From assembly GCA_003635315.1 (NCBI GenBank), contig PYJD01000041.1:62001-126000 (forward strand): DNA of 64,000 nucleotides, given 5' to 3'. A program made the translations under genes and the position numbers. Below, one piece after another: positions 18,182 to 26,898 of this stretch. Within the stretch, counting starts at the first letter, position 1. Every line of letters starts with the position of its first letter. This DNA is from Candidatus Poribacteria bacterium. Lineage in GTDB: Bacteria; Poribacteria; WGA-4E; WGA-3G. The notes under the pieces were generated by a model, which worked only from the letters and a program-made list of their open reading frames with translations, ran no database searches and was not told the DNA's origin.

Positions 18182-19579
18182 CTATTCCTCATCTAAAGCT
18201 TCTTCTTTTAGTCGATAAAGTTCTGAAGTTAATTCAGCGACGACATCAGCATAAGCTGGATCATCATAAACACTACACATTTCATCTGGATCTTTTTCCA
18301 GATCAAATAGTTCCCATTCCGGTTCTTTCGGTTCGTCAACTGAACCTGTAGTACCAAGTGCTTCACCATAGTAATAGATCAGTTTGTGCTGATGTGTTCT
18401 TATACCGTAGTGAGCAGGAACATAGTGGTGCGATAAGTGCATCCAATAACGGTAATACATAGATGTACGCCAATCATCAGGTGTATTTCCTTCAAGAACT
18501 GGTCGTAAACTTGTGCCTTGCATATCATCTGGAGTGTCTATACCAGCATAATCAAGCCAAGTTTCCGCAAAATCTATATTCAATGACATGGCATCTGAAG
18601 AACTACCTGCTTCAATTGATCTTGGATAACGGATAATAAAAGGCATACGTAAGGATTCTTCATACATGAATCGTTTATCATACCAACCGTGATCTCCAAG
18701 GAAGAAACCTTGGTCAGAGGTATATATGATCATTGTATCCTCAGCAATCCCATCCTCATCAAGATAATCGAGTATTCTACCGACATTCTCGTCAATGGAT
18801 GTTACACATCGCAGATATTCTTTGATATATCTTTGATAATTCCAATTTGCTTGTTCTTCGTCTGATAATCCTTCAGGTGGCGCACCAAGTTTTTCAATCT
18901 TTAAATCTCTATCGTTCATATGTCCAAAAACACGCATTTTTGCTTCTTTCGCAGCATTTGACCGGTTAGAATAATCATCGAAAAAGTTATCAGGCATAGG
19001 AACATCACCATCTTCAAACAGATCAGCGTGTTTAGGATCAGAATCCCATGGACGGTGTGGTGCTTTGTGGTGACACATCAGAAAAAAGGGTTGGTCTTTA
19101 TCTCTGTGTTGAAGCCAATCTAATGAAAAGTCTGTGATAAGGGTGGTTGCATATCCATCATACTTTGTTCTTCCACTTTCTTCAATCAAAACAGGATTAT
19201 AGTAATCCCCTTGACCCGGTAATACATTCCAATAGTCGAAACCCGTTGGGTCAGCATCGCCACCATGTCCCAAGTGCCATTTACCAATCATTGCTGTCTG
19301 GTATCCATCTGCTCGAAGCAATTTGGCGACATTGGGTTTTCTACCATCCAGTGGATCACCTAAAGTTTTGACACCATTAAGATGACTATGTTTTCCTGTT
19401 AATATGTTGGCACGACTTGGGGTACATATAGAATTTACGCAGAAACAGTTTTCTAAAATCATACCACCATCTGCAATACGGTCAAGATTTGGGGTTTGGT
19501 TAATACGACTACCATAACAGCTCATAGCATGAGATGCATGATCGTCAGACATAATAAATATTATATTAGGTCTACTCAA
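18182..19579 (-). CDS. Sulfatase of the CxPxR (formylglycine) type
   Basis: A 465-residue alkaline-phosphatase-fold sulfatase that hydrolyses sulfate esters. The catalytic Cys52 lies in CTPSR (residues 52-56), where Cys is converted to formylglycine by a separate maturase not seen in this window. Metal-binding residues are visible in MSDDHASH (Asp12, Asp13), MIGKWHLGHGGD and YTSDQGFFLGDHGW. No signal peptide is present, suggesting an intracellular enzyme. The start is a TTG at 19579 with AAGGAG upstream. First gene of a probable operon with the uxuA-like gene. Choline, heparan or algal polysaccharide sulfates are all possible substrates. Confidence 0.92.
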   Translation of the reverse strand: MSRPNIIFIMSDDHASHAMSCYGSRINQTPNLDRIADGGMILENCFCVNSICTPSRANILTGKHSHLNGVKTLGDPLDGRKPNVAKLLRADGYQTAMIGKWHLGHGGDADPTGFDYWNVLPGQGDYYNPVLIEESGRTKYDGYATTLITDFSLDWLQHRDKDQPFFLMCHHKAPHRPWDSDPKHADLFEDGDVPMPDNFFDDYSNRSNAAKEAKMRVFGHMNDRDLKIEKLGAPPEGLSDEEQANWNYQRYIKEYLRCVTSIDENVGRILDYLDEDGIAEDTMIIYTSDQGFFLGDHGWYDKRFMYEESLRMPFIIRYPRSIEAGSSSDAMSLNIDFAETWLDYAGIDTPDDMQGTSLRPVLEGNTPDDWRTSMYYRYWMHLSHHYVPAHYGIRTHQHKLIYYYGEALGTTGSVDEPKEPEWELFDLEKDPDEMCSVYDDPAYADVVAELTSELYRLKEEALDEE

Positions 19580-19731
19580 TTCTAACTCCTTATTGAAATT
19601 GAATATATAACTGAATCTAATGAATTACGCTTATAGTGCTCTCATAACCTAAAACCATATTATCCATGCTTTTAGTAGTAAGTCAATGATTTTATAGGGA
19701 ACACCAACACCCGACTTTACATTCTCTTTTC

Positions 19732-19815
19732 TTCTGTGTGAGGGGATTCCGATCCCCAATCTTATATTCTCTTATATTCTCTTCTGTGGGAGGGGATTCC
19801 GCTCCCCGATTCTTA
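19732..19815. repeat. Two tandem copies of a ~34-base hairpin unit
   Basis: TTCTGTGTGAGGGGATTCCG at 19732 and TTCTGTGGGAGGGGATTCCG at 19782 each continue into a CCCC-containing arm, then TCTTA. GGGGATTCCG.TCCCC can fold as a short hairpin. The unit length is about 50 bases including a TTCTCTTATA spacer. No ORF accompanies it. Confidence 0.65.
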
Positions 19816-20031
19816 CATTGACCTTCCTTCTCCGCGTAATCTGTGTAATCTGTGATTCAGACAACTCAAAACAAACCTAAAAAGATACGAATCTCACGTA
19901 ATTGACCCCCATGGATAATTCTTCATCCGTACCAGCTCACGGTGTATCCGCTACTGGTGAGTGATGACGTGCAGTTTGCTTTGGGATATAAACAGGAATT
20001 AGAGGATAATTATGAGATTTCCATATATAAC

Positions 20032-20060
20032 TTGACATATATAAACTGTGATAATACTAT
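20032..20060 (+). promoter_or_regulatory. Promoter of the LamG protein gene
   Basis: TTGACA (20032-20037), 17 bases, TACTAT (20055-20060). Transcription should begin near 20067, giving a leader of about 105 bases before the ATG at 20172. The 19830-20030 stretch upstream holds no other recognisable feature beyond a loose ACCAG..CTGGT inverted pair near 19930-19955. Confidence 0.5.
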
Positions 20061-20171
20061 TAGTACGTACTTTGTGGAAGGGCTTTGATCAACCCAACGA
20101 CCAAATTTAGTTTGTTCAATCAAGAGGACAACGGCAAACATCTGCAGTTGCTGAACAAAAAGGAGTTCAAA

Positions 20172-20948
20172 ATGTATAACAAAATGCTGGTCATAGTTTT
20201 TGCCATTATAGCAACCTTTTTAATGTATGCAAATATGGCGAATGCTCAACTGGTTACTAAAGGTTTGGTTAGTTACTGGACGTTTGATAAAACTAATATA
20301 GATGATGATACAGTTCAAGACGTTTCTGGTGAAAATGACGGAACCATGAAGGGAGACCCAAAAGTAGTTGAAGGTAAGGTCGGTCAAGCTCTGGAGTTGG
20401 ATGGTGATGATTATGTGGATTTTGGAGATCCAGAGAGCTTGAATATAGATCCACCACTTACAGTTACAATGTATATAAATAACAAGGATGCGTCCCCCAG
20501 TTTTATATGGCAGGGCGGTGAAAAGAGTGGATCAACTAAGAACTATATTTACATGAGAAATGATGGTGGGATGAACGTCGGCCAATGGCCTCCTGGCGGT
20601 GGAGATCTGAATTCTCCCAAAGGGCTTCTTGAAACGCGGGGTGAATGGTATTACATCACTGCTGTTTTTGATGACAAATATCTTCTTTATGTTGATGGAT
20701 CTTTAGAGAGTGAACTCAAATCAGAAGTTTATTCAGGTCCTACCCCTACAGCTTGGTTACTTGGAACAAGGCTATTTCCTGCTAATGCTGCTTATTACTT
20801 CATAGGCATCGTTGATGAACTTGGTGTTTATGATCGAGCGCTAAGCGAAGATGAAATCAACCAGAACAGGAATGCAGGAGGATGGGCAGACGTAAAACCT
20901 ACTAATAAGTTAGCTCTCACTTGGGCAGATCTAAAAGTTTCAAGATAA
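20172..20948 (+). CDS. Secreted LamG/concanavalin-like domain protein
   Basis: A 258-residue exported protein starting at the ATG at 20172, which has AAGGAG seven bases upstream. The reading frame is open further back to 20085, but that part lacks signal-peptide character. Residues 1-25 are a signal peptide ending in ANA. The rest is one LamG jelly-roll: GLVSYWTFDK at the start, DVSGENDGTMKG, GQALELDGDDYVDFGDPESLN, GEWYYITAVFD, LYVDG and the closing GIVDELGVYDRALSEDEI. Such domains bind glycans or act as surface modules. No enzyme domain is attached. It is monocistronic, followed by a transposase remnant. Confidence 0.86.
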   Translation: MYNKMLVIVFAIIATFLMYANMANAQLVTKGLVSYWTFDKTNIDDDTVQDVSGENDGTMKGDPKVVEGKVGQALELDGDDYVDFGDPESLNIDPPLTVTMYINNKDASPSFIWQGGEKSGSTKNYIYMRNDGGMNVGQWPPGGGDLNSPKGLLETRGEWYYITAVFDDKYLLYVDGSLESELKSEVYSGPTPTAWLLGTRLFPANAAYYFIGIVDELGVYDRALSEDEINQNRNAGGWADVKPTNKLALTWADLKVSR

Positions 20949-21005
20949 CCTAATCTCAACTTAACATTACCTTTTTTAGGCAGGGCTATTTAGTTTTACG
21001 TATTC

Positions 21006-21592
21006 TCATTTTATCATGTTTACTGCGAGTATAGGTCTTGAAGCATAATATCTCATCTTATCAGCGATACGCGTTATTCCTGCAAATCTGAATACCGATA
21101 ACACTGTATTTCGCATAGCAGCCATGACTTGTGGAATAGAACCGCATCGGACAGACGAGGCATCTTCTCCAAGCAGCATATCCCGCATCCAATGGGATTT
21201 GTTCTCTATTGGCCAATGTCCACGCCGTAAAGCAAGCAAGTCTTCAGCAGATGCTTCACTCGGTTTCAAACTTGTAATACCATATTGGATTACGGTTGTT
21301 TCTTCTCCTGTGTTCAGGTTTTTGTAAGTATTGCGTCAGCATCTAATATCTTCAAGAGATTGTGTAGTGTTGCGGCACAAGGTGTTTTCTTATGTGTAAA
21401 ACCGAGGGCTTTTGCTATTTTTGGTTGTGTGCGAACCCAAGTTGCTATAGATGTATATCCTTTATCTCACATCAATCCGATCACGATAAGAGCAAGAATA
21501 GATTCTAATGGATGTCGTTTTCCTTTATTCTTGCGAGGATCTGGAACTTCTGTAAACATGTCTATCAAGTGGTAGGACGATTTTCTTACCAT
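21006..21592 (-). pseudogene. ISAs1-family transposase remnant with a central deletion
   Basis: Read leftward from an ATG at 21592, the first ~90 codons give the N-terminal domain of ISAs1/H-repeat transposases (MFTEVPDPRKNKGKRHPLES, then ATWVRTQPKIAKALGFTH). An in-frame TGA interrupts them after LIVIGLM. Near 21320 the reading frame shifts and the C-terminal domain follows (NTGEETTVIQYG, then LRRGHWPIENKSHWMRDML). The middle of the protein, with most of the DDE catalytic core, is missing. An intact family member is about 370 residues, so roughly half is lost. It cannot be active. No terminal inverted repeats could be fixed. Confidence 0.85.
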
Positions 21593-21989
21593 TATTCACC
21601 TCAAAAAGTGGTTTAAGGTGAATCATAGCATAAAATAAACACTTGTGAAAAAATAGTGAAAACTAAATATCCCTGTGATTTTGTATGGTAAAAATACTCG
21701 TCATGATATTAATGGTGATTCCACAATTCTACAATCTTAGGATAAGTAGTTCTTACACTATAAAAATATTCAACCAAGGGTTATCAACTGAAATTATCGC
21801 TCTTCATTCACAATAGTTTTACCATTTCTAAATTATGATTACCATTATTTAGACTATGTATAAATGGAAATAAAGTAATTTATACCCGATACCCTTTGAA
21901 AGATTTATTATTACTAATTACTATAACGTTAATTTATTTTAGGTGTCAACATCCTTTCAGAATTTTCGATTCATAAGTTTAAAATGTAT
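21593..21989. other. AT-rich intergenic stretch
   Basis: About 400 bases with no credible ORF and no recognisable repeat. It lies between the transposase remnant and the repeat element that follows. Confidence 0.4.
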
Positions 21990-22131
21990 TGAAAAACCGG
22001 AAAATGTTACACTTTTTCCTACATTCTGTAGGATTAATTTTCGGTGAAATTACGGCTTTTAGACCAGTGCTGGACTGGGTTTTGTACCATTGATTAGAAG
22101 AAAGCACAATTATGCATTTTCTTATTTTGTG

Positions 22132-22440
22132 TTATTTCTGTTGTTGTGTTATATTTTCACAATAGTTAATATTGTGTTGGCAATTCTTTTCTTTTTGGAG
22201 ATTATCCGATACAGACATTCGAAATACATTTTCTAAATAGTAATGTCTCATTATTTTAACATAACCTTCTAAGGTGTATCCTATCAGATGACATCCCCAT
22301 AAACCAGCATTGCAGCTTTTTTTCTCAGAAATGGTATAAGTAATGTTGTTTTTAAGATTATTATGAATGTATTGGATAGTCATTTGATAGTTTCCTGTTT
22401 TTATGTAAAAAGTTACGAAATCGTAACTTTTTTCTGTCAC
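22132..22440 (-). CDS. Possible small ORF within repeat element C
   Basis: A 102-codon frame starting at a GTG, with no homologue that I recognise. The first ~40 residues (VTEKSYDFVTFYIK, then MTIQYIHNNLKNN) are conserved in copy B, but there a one-base change breaks the frame. The remainder has several Cys and His residues (CNAGLWGCHLIGY, CQHNINYCEN). Upstream, the same frame is open past a TGA conserved in both copies. It may be a decayed gene whose remnant has been spread with the element. Weak evidence for an expressed protein. Confidence 0.2.
   Translation of the reverse strand: MTEKSYDFVTFYIKTGNYQMTIQYIHNNLKNNITYTISEKKSCNAGLWGCHLIGYTLEGYVKIMRHYYLENVFRMSVSDNLQKEKNCQHNINYCENITQQQK
22407..22432 (-). 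terminator. Conserved 11-bp hairpin with U-tract (copy C)
   Basis: AAAAAGTTACG and CGTAACTTTTT pair perfectly around a 4-base loop. The right arm ends in a T-run in either direction, so it could act as a bidirectional intrinsic terminator. It lies about 230 bases downstream of the conserved promoter. The equivalent in copy B (60055-60080) keeps the stem with one mismatch. Confidence 0.45.
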
Positions 22441-22667
22441 CCCAATTTTAGTGTAGTCGCTATAAAGTCAGTGTTCATATATGTTTACAGCCAATTTACG
22501 ATTTTCTGTAAAAAAAGTAAAAAAGCCTCTATTGATTTCTTATCACATTATTTCTTAATAAGAGGAGTAATATTGAAATTTGTATAGTTGTGTACATTTT
22601 CTTTAATCATAATGATTTATCCAATATTAAGTATTAGTATGCGTATAATAATTATTCTCTATATGTT

Positions 22668-22696
22668 ATTGTAACGTATGTTTACTCTTGTGTCAA
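22668..22696 (-). promoter_or_regulatory. Conserved promoter of repeat element C
   Basis: Minus strand TTGACA (22696-22691), 17 bases, TACAAT (22673-22668). The hexamers and the last 12 spacer bases are identical in copies A and B. Predicted start near 22661. Confidence 0.7.
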
Positions 22697-22833
22697 TGTC
22701 TTTTCGTATATGTGATGTTTGTTTTTTATATTTCTTCAATTTATTTTTAGACTACATAGAAATTATAATGAAAATCTTTGGGGAAGGTATTGAAACTATA
22801 TGATGAAGATTAAGTTTTTCATTCGGTAATATA

Positions 22834-22858
22834 CGGACGGGGAAACCCCGCCCCTACG
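22834..22858. repeat. G/C-rich short palindrome
   Basis: GGACGGGGAAACCCCGCCCC is a strikingly GC-rich island in an AT-rich gap, with GGGG/CCCC arms around AAA. It resembles widely dispersed short palindromes of bacterial intergenic regions. Only this copy is in the window. Confidence 0.4.
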
Positions 22859-23051
22859 ATACTTTTATGTACTGAATTAGCAAAATAATTATTCAATATT
22901 CATAATTATAGTATAAAAAACGATGGCATTTCACATTCCTAATAATTGCTAATAGGATCATTTGCTGCTATAATAGTTCATTGGATTCTGGTTACCTAAT
23001 TAAGTCTATATTTAGATCTCATTTATACATCAACATTACCCAAGGAGAGGA

Positions 23052-24071
23052 ATGAATACAAATGTAAACATAGTTGAAGATGCCTTTTTTATTAATGGAG
23101 AAATCACCTATGCTGGACGTTATTTTGAAGATAAAAAGATAGAAGGTTTACTGCTAAACAGTCGGATGGTACAAGGTATCTTTGATGATAGAAATCCTGA
23201 AACAGTTAGTTTATGGGATTATCCTGATACAGGAAAATGGGATGCTGAACGGAATACAAGAGAATTCTTAGCTGCTATGCCGATATGGCGTGCCTATGGA
23301 ATTTTAGCTTTTACCATTAATCTACAAGGTGGAAGTCCCGAAGGATATTCCAAAAAACAACCTTGGCACAATTCTGGGATCGAAACTGATGGCAGCCTCA
23401 ACCAAGACTATCTATCTCGGTTAAAACGAATAATTGATTTTTCTGACGAATTAGGTATGGTTGTTATTCTTGGGTATTTTTATTTTGGACAAGATCACAG
23501 AATTAAGGACGAGAATACTGTAATACAAGCTGTCGATAATATCACCAATTGGTTGTTTGATAATAACTACACGAATGTAATTATTGAAGTAAATAACGAA
23601 TGTAATGTAAGATACACACATGAGATATTACAACCTGAGAGAGTACATGAATTGATAGAACAAGTTAAATCGAACACCCGAGATGGGAAGAGATACTTAG
23701 TCGGTACGAGTTATGGTGGTGGACGAATTCCGCAGGAGAATGTTGTAGGTTCCTCAGATTTTATCTTAATTCATGGAAATGGTGTCAGTGATCCAAATTG
23801 CATCGTTGAAATGGTAAAACAAACAAGGCAAGTTTCAGGTTATCGACCTATGCCTATACTCTTTAATGAAGATGACCACTTTGATTTCGATAAACCATTC
23901 AACAACTGTGTCGCTGCCATAAGTGAATATGCTTCATGGGGTTATTTTGACCCCGGTGAAAATGACTATTGTCATGGGTATCAATCTGTTCCTGTACAAT
24001 GGCAAATAAACACAGATCGGAAACAGGCTTTCTTTAATAAGATAAAACAGATTACAGGAATTACAGAATAG
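23052..24071 (+). CDS. Cellulase-like (GH5-type) TIM-barrel protein
   Basis: A 339-residue protein with the layout of clan GH-A glycosidases. A strand ending IIEVNNECN places an Asn-Glu pair near residues 182-183 (putative acid/base). A later PILFNEDDH supplies a second Glu near 273 (putative nucleophile). SYGGGRIP, LIHGNGVSD and a closing ASWGYFDPG segment fit other barrel strands. There is no signal peptide. Family number and substrate are uncertain, and it may be a divergent member. An AAGGAGAGGA ribosome site lies immediately before the ATG. The SPFH gene follows after 15 bases on the same strand, so the two are probably co-transcribed. Confidence 0.65.
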   Translation: MNTNVNIVEDAFFINGEITYAGRYFEDKKIEGLLLNSRMVQGIFDDRNPETVSLWDYPDTGKWDAERNTREFLAAMPIWRAYGILAFTINLQGGSPEGYSKKQPWHNSGIETDGSLNQDYLSRLKRIIDFSDELGMVVILGYFYFGQDHRIKDENTVIQAVDNITNWLFDNNYTNVIIEVNNECNVRYTHEILQPERVHELIEQVKSNTRDGKRYLVGTSYGGGRIPQENVVGSSDFILIHGNGVSDPNCIVEMVKQTRQVSGYRPMPILFNEDDHFDFDKPFNNCVAAISEYASWGYFDPGENDYCHGYQSVPVQWQINTDRKQAFFNKIKQITGITE

Positions 24072-24086
24072 AAAGGATATCTAATA

Positions 24087-24869
24087 ATGCCAGAACAAAT
24101 ACCACCATATGTTTTCGCAATTGCAATTGGTGTGGTCGTAATGATCTTAACAAGCGTGAGGATAATGAAGGAATATGAACGGGCAGTTGTCTTTCGATTA
24201 GGACGGCTTGTTGGAACACGTGGTCCTGGTTTTATCTTATTGATACCCTTCTGGATTGAACGGGTTCAACGTGTAAGTTTAAGGGTGATTGTCAACGATG
24301 TCCCTCCCCAGGATATCATAACAAAAGATAATGTATCTGTATCAGTTAATGCTGTCCTCACTTTCAGAGTACAGACTCCTGATAAAGCTGTAATAGAGGT
24401 AGAAGATTTTGGATTTGCTATATCCCAAGTAGCACAAACAACTCTACGGAGTGTACTGGGACGTGCAGAATTGGATGATCTACTTTCCGAACGTGATAAA
24501 CTCAATGAAGATCTAAAAAATATTATTAAGGAACAATGTGATCCATGGGGGATTGAAGTTCATACCATGGAAATTAAACAGGTGGATCTCCCAGCAGAGA
24601 TGCAACGCGCAATGGCAAAACAGGCTGAAGCTGAAAGGGAAAGACGGGCAAAGGTAACACATGCTGAAGGAGAATTTGAGTCTGCCGAGATTCTAACGGA
24701 TGCAGCTGAATTCCTTAGTAAGAAACCTACCGCTGTTCAATTACGATTCCTACAGGCAATGGTTGAGGTGAGCGCGGAGAAAAATTCTACAATTATATTC
24801 CCTATCCCAATTGATCTATTAAGCCCATTTATAAATCAACAAAATAAAAATAAGGATGAAGACAATTAA
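24087..24869 (+). CDS. SPFH/Band 7 (slipin/stomatin-like) membrane protein
   Basis: A 260-residue protein with an N-terminal membrane segment ([20 protein letters not shown]) and a Band 7 domain. Diagnostic stretches are [63 protein letters not shown] and [19 protein letters not shown], in that order. Such proteins form membrane microdomain scaffolds and regulate proteases or channels. Slipins are commonly paired with an NfeD-type protease, which is absent here. The gene follows the cellulase-like gene by 15 bases, with an AAGGAT ribosome site. Confidence 0.92.
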   Translation: MPEQIPPYVFAIAIGVVVMILTSVRIMKEYERAVVFRLGRLVGTRGPGFILLIPFWIERVQRVSLRVIVNDVPPQDIITKDNVSVSVNAVLTFRVQTPDKAVIEVEDFGFAISQVAQTTLRSVLGRAELDDLLSERDKLNEDLKNIIKEQCDPWGIEVHTMEIKQVDLPAEMQRAMAKQAEAERERRAKVTHAEGEFESAEILTDAAEFLSKKPTAVQLRFLQAMVEVSAEKNSTIIFPIPIDLLSPFINQQNKNKDEDN

Positions 24870-24896
24870 TTTGAATGATAGGTCGCAGGAGAGAAA

Positions 24897-25952
24897 CTAC
24901 CAGTCTTCATCATAAAAGGGTGTACTGGGATAACTATATACATTCCCTTCATAATTCTGTAATTGAATTTCTTCGTCATCAAATGTAACAACAGGATTAG
25001 GTGTTAGGGCAATTTTACCACCCCCACCAGGAGCATCAATCACATAGTGTGGTACACCCAGTCCAGATATATGACCCCTCAAGGCTGTCACAATATCCAA
25101 ACCTGTTTGAACTGCGGTACGAAAATGGTCAGTCCCAACAACAAGATCTGCTTGGTAGATGTAATAAGGTCTTACACGAATCCGTAATAAACCTTTCATC
25201 AGTTCAACCATCACTTCTGAATCATCATTCACACCCTTTAGAAGTACTGCCTGATTTCCAAGAGGTATTCCTGCATCTGCCAACATACCACAGGCTTTCT
25301 CCGTTTCTGGTGTAATTTCCCGCGGATGATTAAAATGGGTGTTTATGTAAAATGGATGATATTTCTTTAATATCCCACACAACTCAGGAGTAATTCTCTG
25401 AGGGAGTGTAACCGGTACTCTGGATCCAATACGAATTATCTCTATATGATCAATATTCCGAAGACCATCCACTATCATCTCTATCTTTTTATCTGTCAAC
25501 ATGAGTGGATCACCACCTGAAATTATCACATCTCGAATTTCAGGATGCGATCTAATATAGGACAAACCTATTTCAACATTATCTTCTGAAATAGAATGTG
25601 GATCTCCTACTTTACGTTTTCTTGTACAGAAACGACAATAGATTGGGCACATATAATTCACATAGAAAAGAGCTCTATCAGGATATCGGTGTGTCACATT
25701 TGGAACTTCACTATCATCTTCTTCGTGTAGTGGATCTTCAACACCAGTACTAATTAATTCGCGTGGATCAGGAACTACTTGTTTCCATATAGGATCACCA
25801 GGTTTCTCAATTAAACTAAGATAATAAGGATTAATTCGGATAGGAAATTCTTTGTGTATACGTCTTAGTTCTTCAATGTCCACATCAAAAACTGATGCAA
25901 GTTTCTCAGGTGTATTAACTGTATCTCTAACCAGTTGTTTCCATTCTTCCAT
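24897..25952 (-). CDS. KamA-family radical SAM aminomutase (lysine 2,3-aminomutase/EpmB-like)
   Basis: A 351-residue radical SAM enzyme. The [4Fe-4S] motif CPIYCRFC sits near residue 110 and is followed by TRKRKVGD, as in the family. ISGGDPLMLTD matches the SAM-binding GGDPL. The PLP-binding Lys is expected in DAPGGGGKIAL near residue 318, and DHFRTAVQTGLDIVTALRGH is also family-typical. Possible roles are lysine 2,3-aminomutase (beta-lysine), glutamate 2,3-aminomutase or EpmB for elongation factor P. No epmA or efp gene is adjacent, so I leave the substrate open. It converges on the SPFH gene and has only a distant AAAGG ribosome site. Confidence 0.88.
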   Translation of the reverse strand: MEEWKQLVRDTVNTPEKLASVFDVDIEELRRIHKEFPIRINPYYLSLIEKPGDPIWKQVVPDPRELISTGVEDPLHEEDDSEVPNVTHRYPDRALFYVNYMCPIYCRFCTRKRKVGDPHSISEDNVEIGLSYIRSHPEIRDVIISGGDPLMLTDKKIEMIVDGLRNIDHIEIIRIGSRVPVTLPQRITPELCGILKKYHPFYINTHFNHPREITPETEKACGMLADAGIPLGNQAVLLKGVNDDSEVMVELMKGLLRIRVRPYYIYQADLVVGTDHFRTAVQTGLDIVTALRGHISGLGVPHYVIDAPGGGGKIALTPNPVVTFDDEEIQLQNYEGNVYSYPSTPFYDEDW

Positions 25953-26025
25953 ATTTATAAACCTTTAATCACCATCAATAGAAAATGTTATCAACTCAAA
26001 GTAGGGTCAATTTTTCTCTCTACTT

Positions 26026-26523
26026 CTAACATTTAACACCTTCTCGAAGTTTATCAACAATATCAATTCCATCTATGACTCTACCAAATGTGGTGTAATT
26101 TCCATCCAAATGGGTATATCCGTTTGTATTTTCATTTAGGCAAATATAGAATTGACTACCCGCAGAATCTGGAGTTGGTTTTCTTGCCATTGCAATAACA
26201 CCTTTTTCATGGTTAGGCATTTTATCTCGTAAAGTCTTATCCTGAAATTCACCCGGAATAGTCCAACCTGGTCCACCGGTTCCATTACCATCAGGATCAC
26301 CACCCTGAATTACGAAATTTTTTACATAACGATGAAAAAGTAAACCATTATAAAAGCCTGAATCGACTAATTTTAGGAAATTCGCTACGGTAAGTGGAGC
26401 ACACTCTGGATACAGTTCAATAATTATGTTTCCTTTGTCAGTTTTTAGCGTTACAATAGGTAATTTATCAACAGTTTCTGAATATACCAGTGTTAGATAT
26501 TTAAACAAAGTTGAAATTGGCAT
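26026..26523 (-). CDS. Cyclophilin-type peptidyl-prolyl cis-trans isomerase
   Basis: A 165-residue single-domain cyclophilin that speeds prolyl isomerisation during folding. The core begins at VTLKTDKGNIIIELYPECAP. It continues with GLLFHRYVKNFVIQGGDPDGNGTGG, which includes the catalytic Arg in FHR and the following IQGGD. It ends with GSQFYICLNENTNGYTHLDGNYTTFGRVIDG. There is no signal peptide, so it is cytoplasmic. The ~20 residues before the core are atypical. An internal start cannot be excluded, but AAGGAA precedes the first ATG. It lies 73 bases downstream of nothing on its strand and shares direction with the kamA-like gene. Confidence 0.93.
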   Translation of the reverse strand: MPISTLFKYLTLVYSETVDKLPIVTLKTDKGNIIIELYPECAPLTVANFLKLVDSGFYNGLLFHRYVKNFVIQGGDPDGNGTGGPGWTIPGEFQDKTLRDKMPNHEKGVIAMARKPTPDSAGSQFYICLNENTNGYTHLDGNYTTFGRVIDGIDIVDKLREGVKC

Positions 26524-26760
26524 TGAATTCCTTAATTACATTGATTATTCGAGAATAGGGATCTGGATGGGAAATAATACTATTTTGAAAATCAATATTT
26601 TCTTATGTCAACATTAAAATTGGTTATAATGACTACCAAATACTGATTTAATGATACATCTGAATAGTAGTTAAGTCAAGAATTTCTAAAATCTCTCAGG
26701 GTTATTTAGCTTTCTAAATTTCCAATAAACCCTATCTATTCCGTTATTGATTATATAGGT

Positions 26761-26791
26761 CTTTAGTCCTATCGGGACGGAATGTTTATAG
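26761..26791 (+). repeat. Copy of the GTCC-GGGAC dispersed repeat
   Basis: CTTTAGTCCTATCGGGACGG followed by AATGTTTATAG. It matches 16803-16833 (minus strand) and both arms of 16714-16777. It lies in the gap between the cyclophilin gene and disA, about 110 bases from repeat element A. Confidence 0.7.
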
Positions 26792-26898
26792 AAAAAATAT
26801 GATCCGCCTCTATTCTGTAGCCGAAAATCCAATAACGTCATAAAGAAGCATATTTTCGAAGTTTACCCCATAAGGCAGCAATTCTGGATATAGATGGC

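Larger units (their letters stand above)
21990..22764 (-). mobile_element. Mosaic repeat element, copy C (inactive or non-autonomous)
   Basis: The part at 22331-22764 matches 59979-60418 over about 430 bases at high identity. It contains the shared promoter, a conserved 11-bp hairpin at 22407-22432 and the remains of a small ORF. The part near 21990-22035 keeps only the covarying hairpin and an AAAAAGTGTAAC tail seen also in copies A and B. The intervening 22040-22330 is unlike the other copies. I infer one transcription unit running leftward from the promoter at 22696-22668. No transposase or target-site duplication is recognisable. Confidence 0.65.

Noticed and set aside
20085-20171. Longer N-terminus of the LamG protein
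   Set aside because: The ATG at 20172 has an AAGGAG site and begins a signal peptide. The upstream residues are hydrophilic and unlike a signal.
21006-21592. In-frame TGA in the transposase remnant as a selenocysteine codon, given selB/selC in the genome
   Set aside because: The position is usually Cys in the ISAs1 family, but the gene is also internally deleted and frameshifted. A simple nonsense mutation explains it.
22132-22440. Counting the 102-codon frame in element C as a normal gene
   Set aside because: Copy B has the same sequence with a frameshift, there is no ribosome site, and no family is recognisable. It is kept only as a low-confidence feature.
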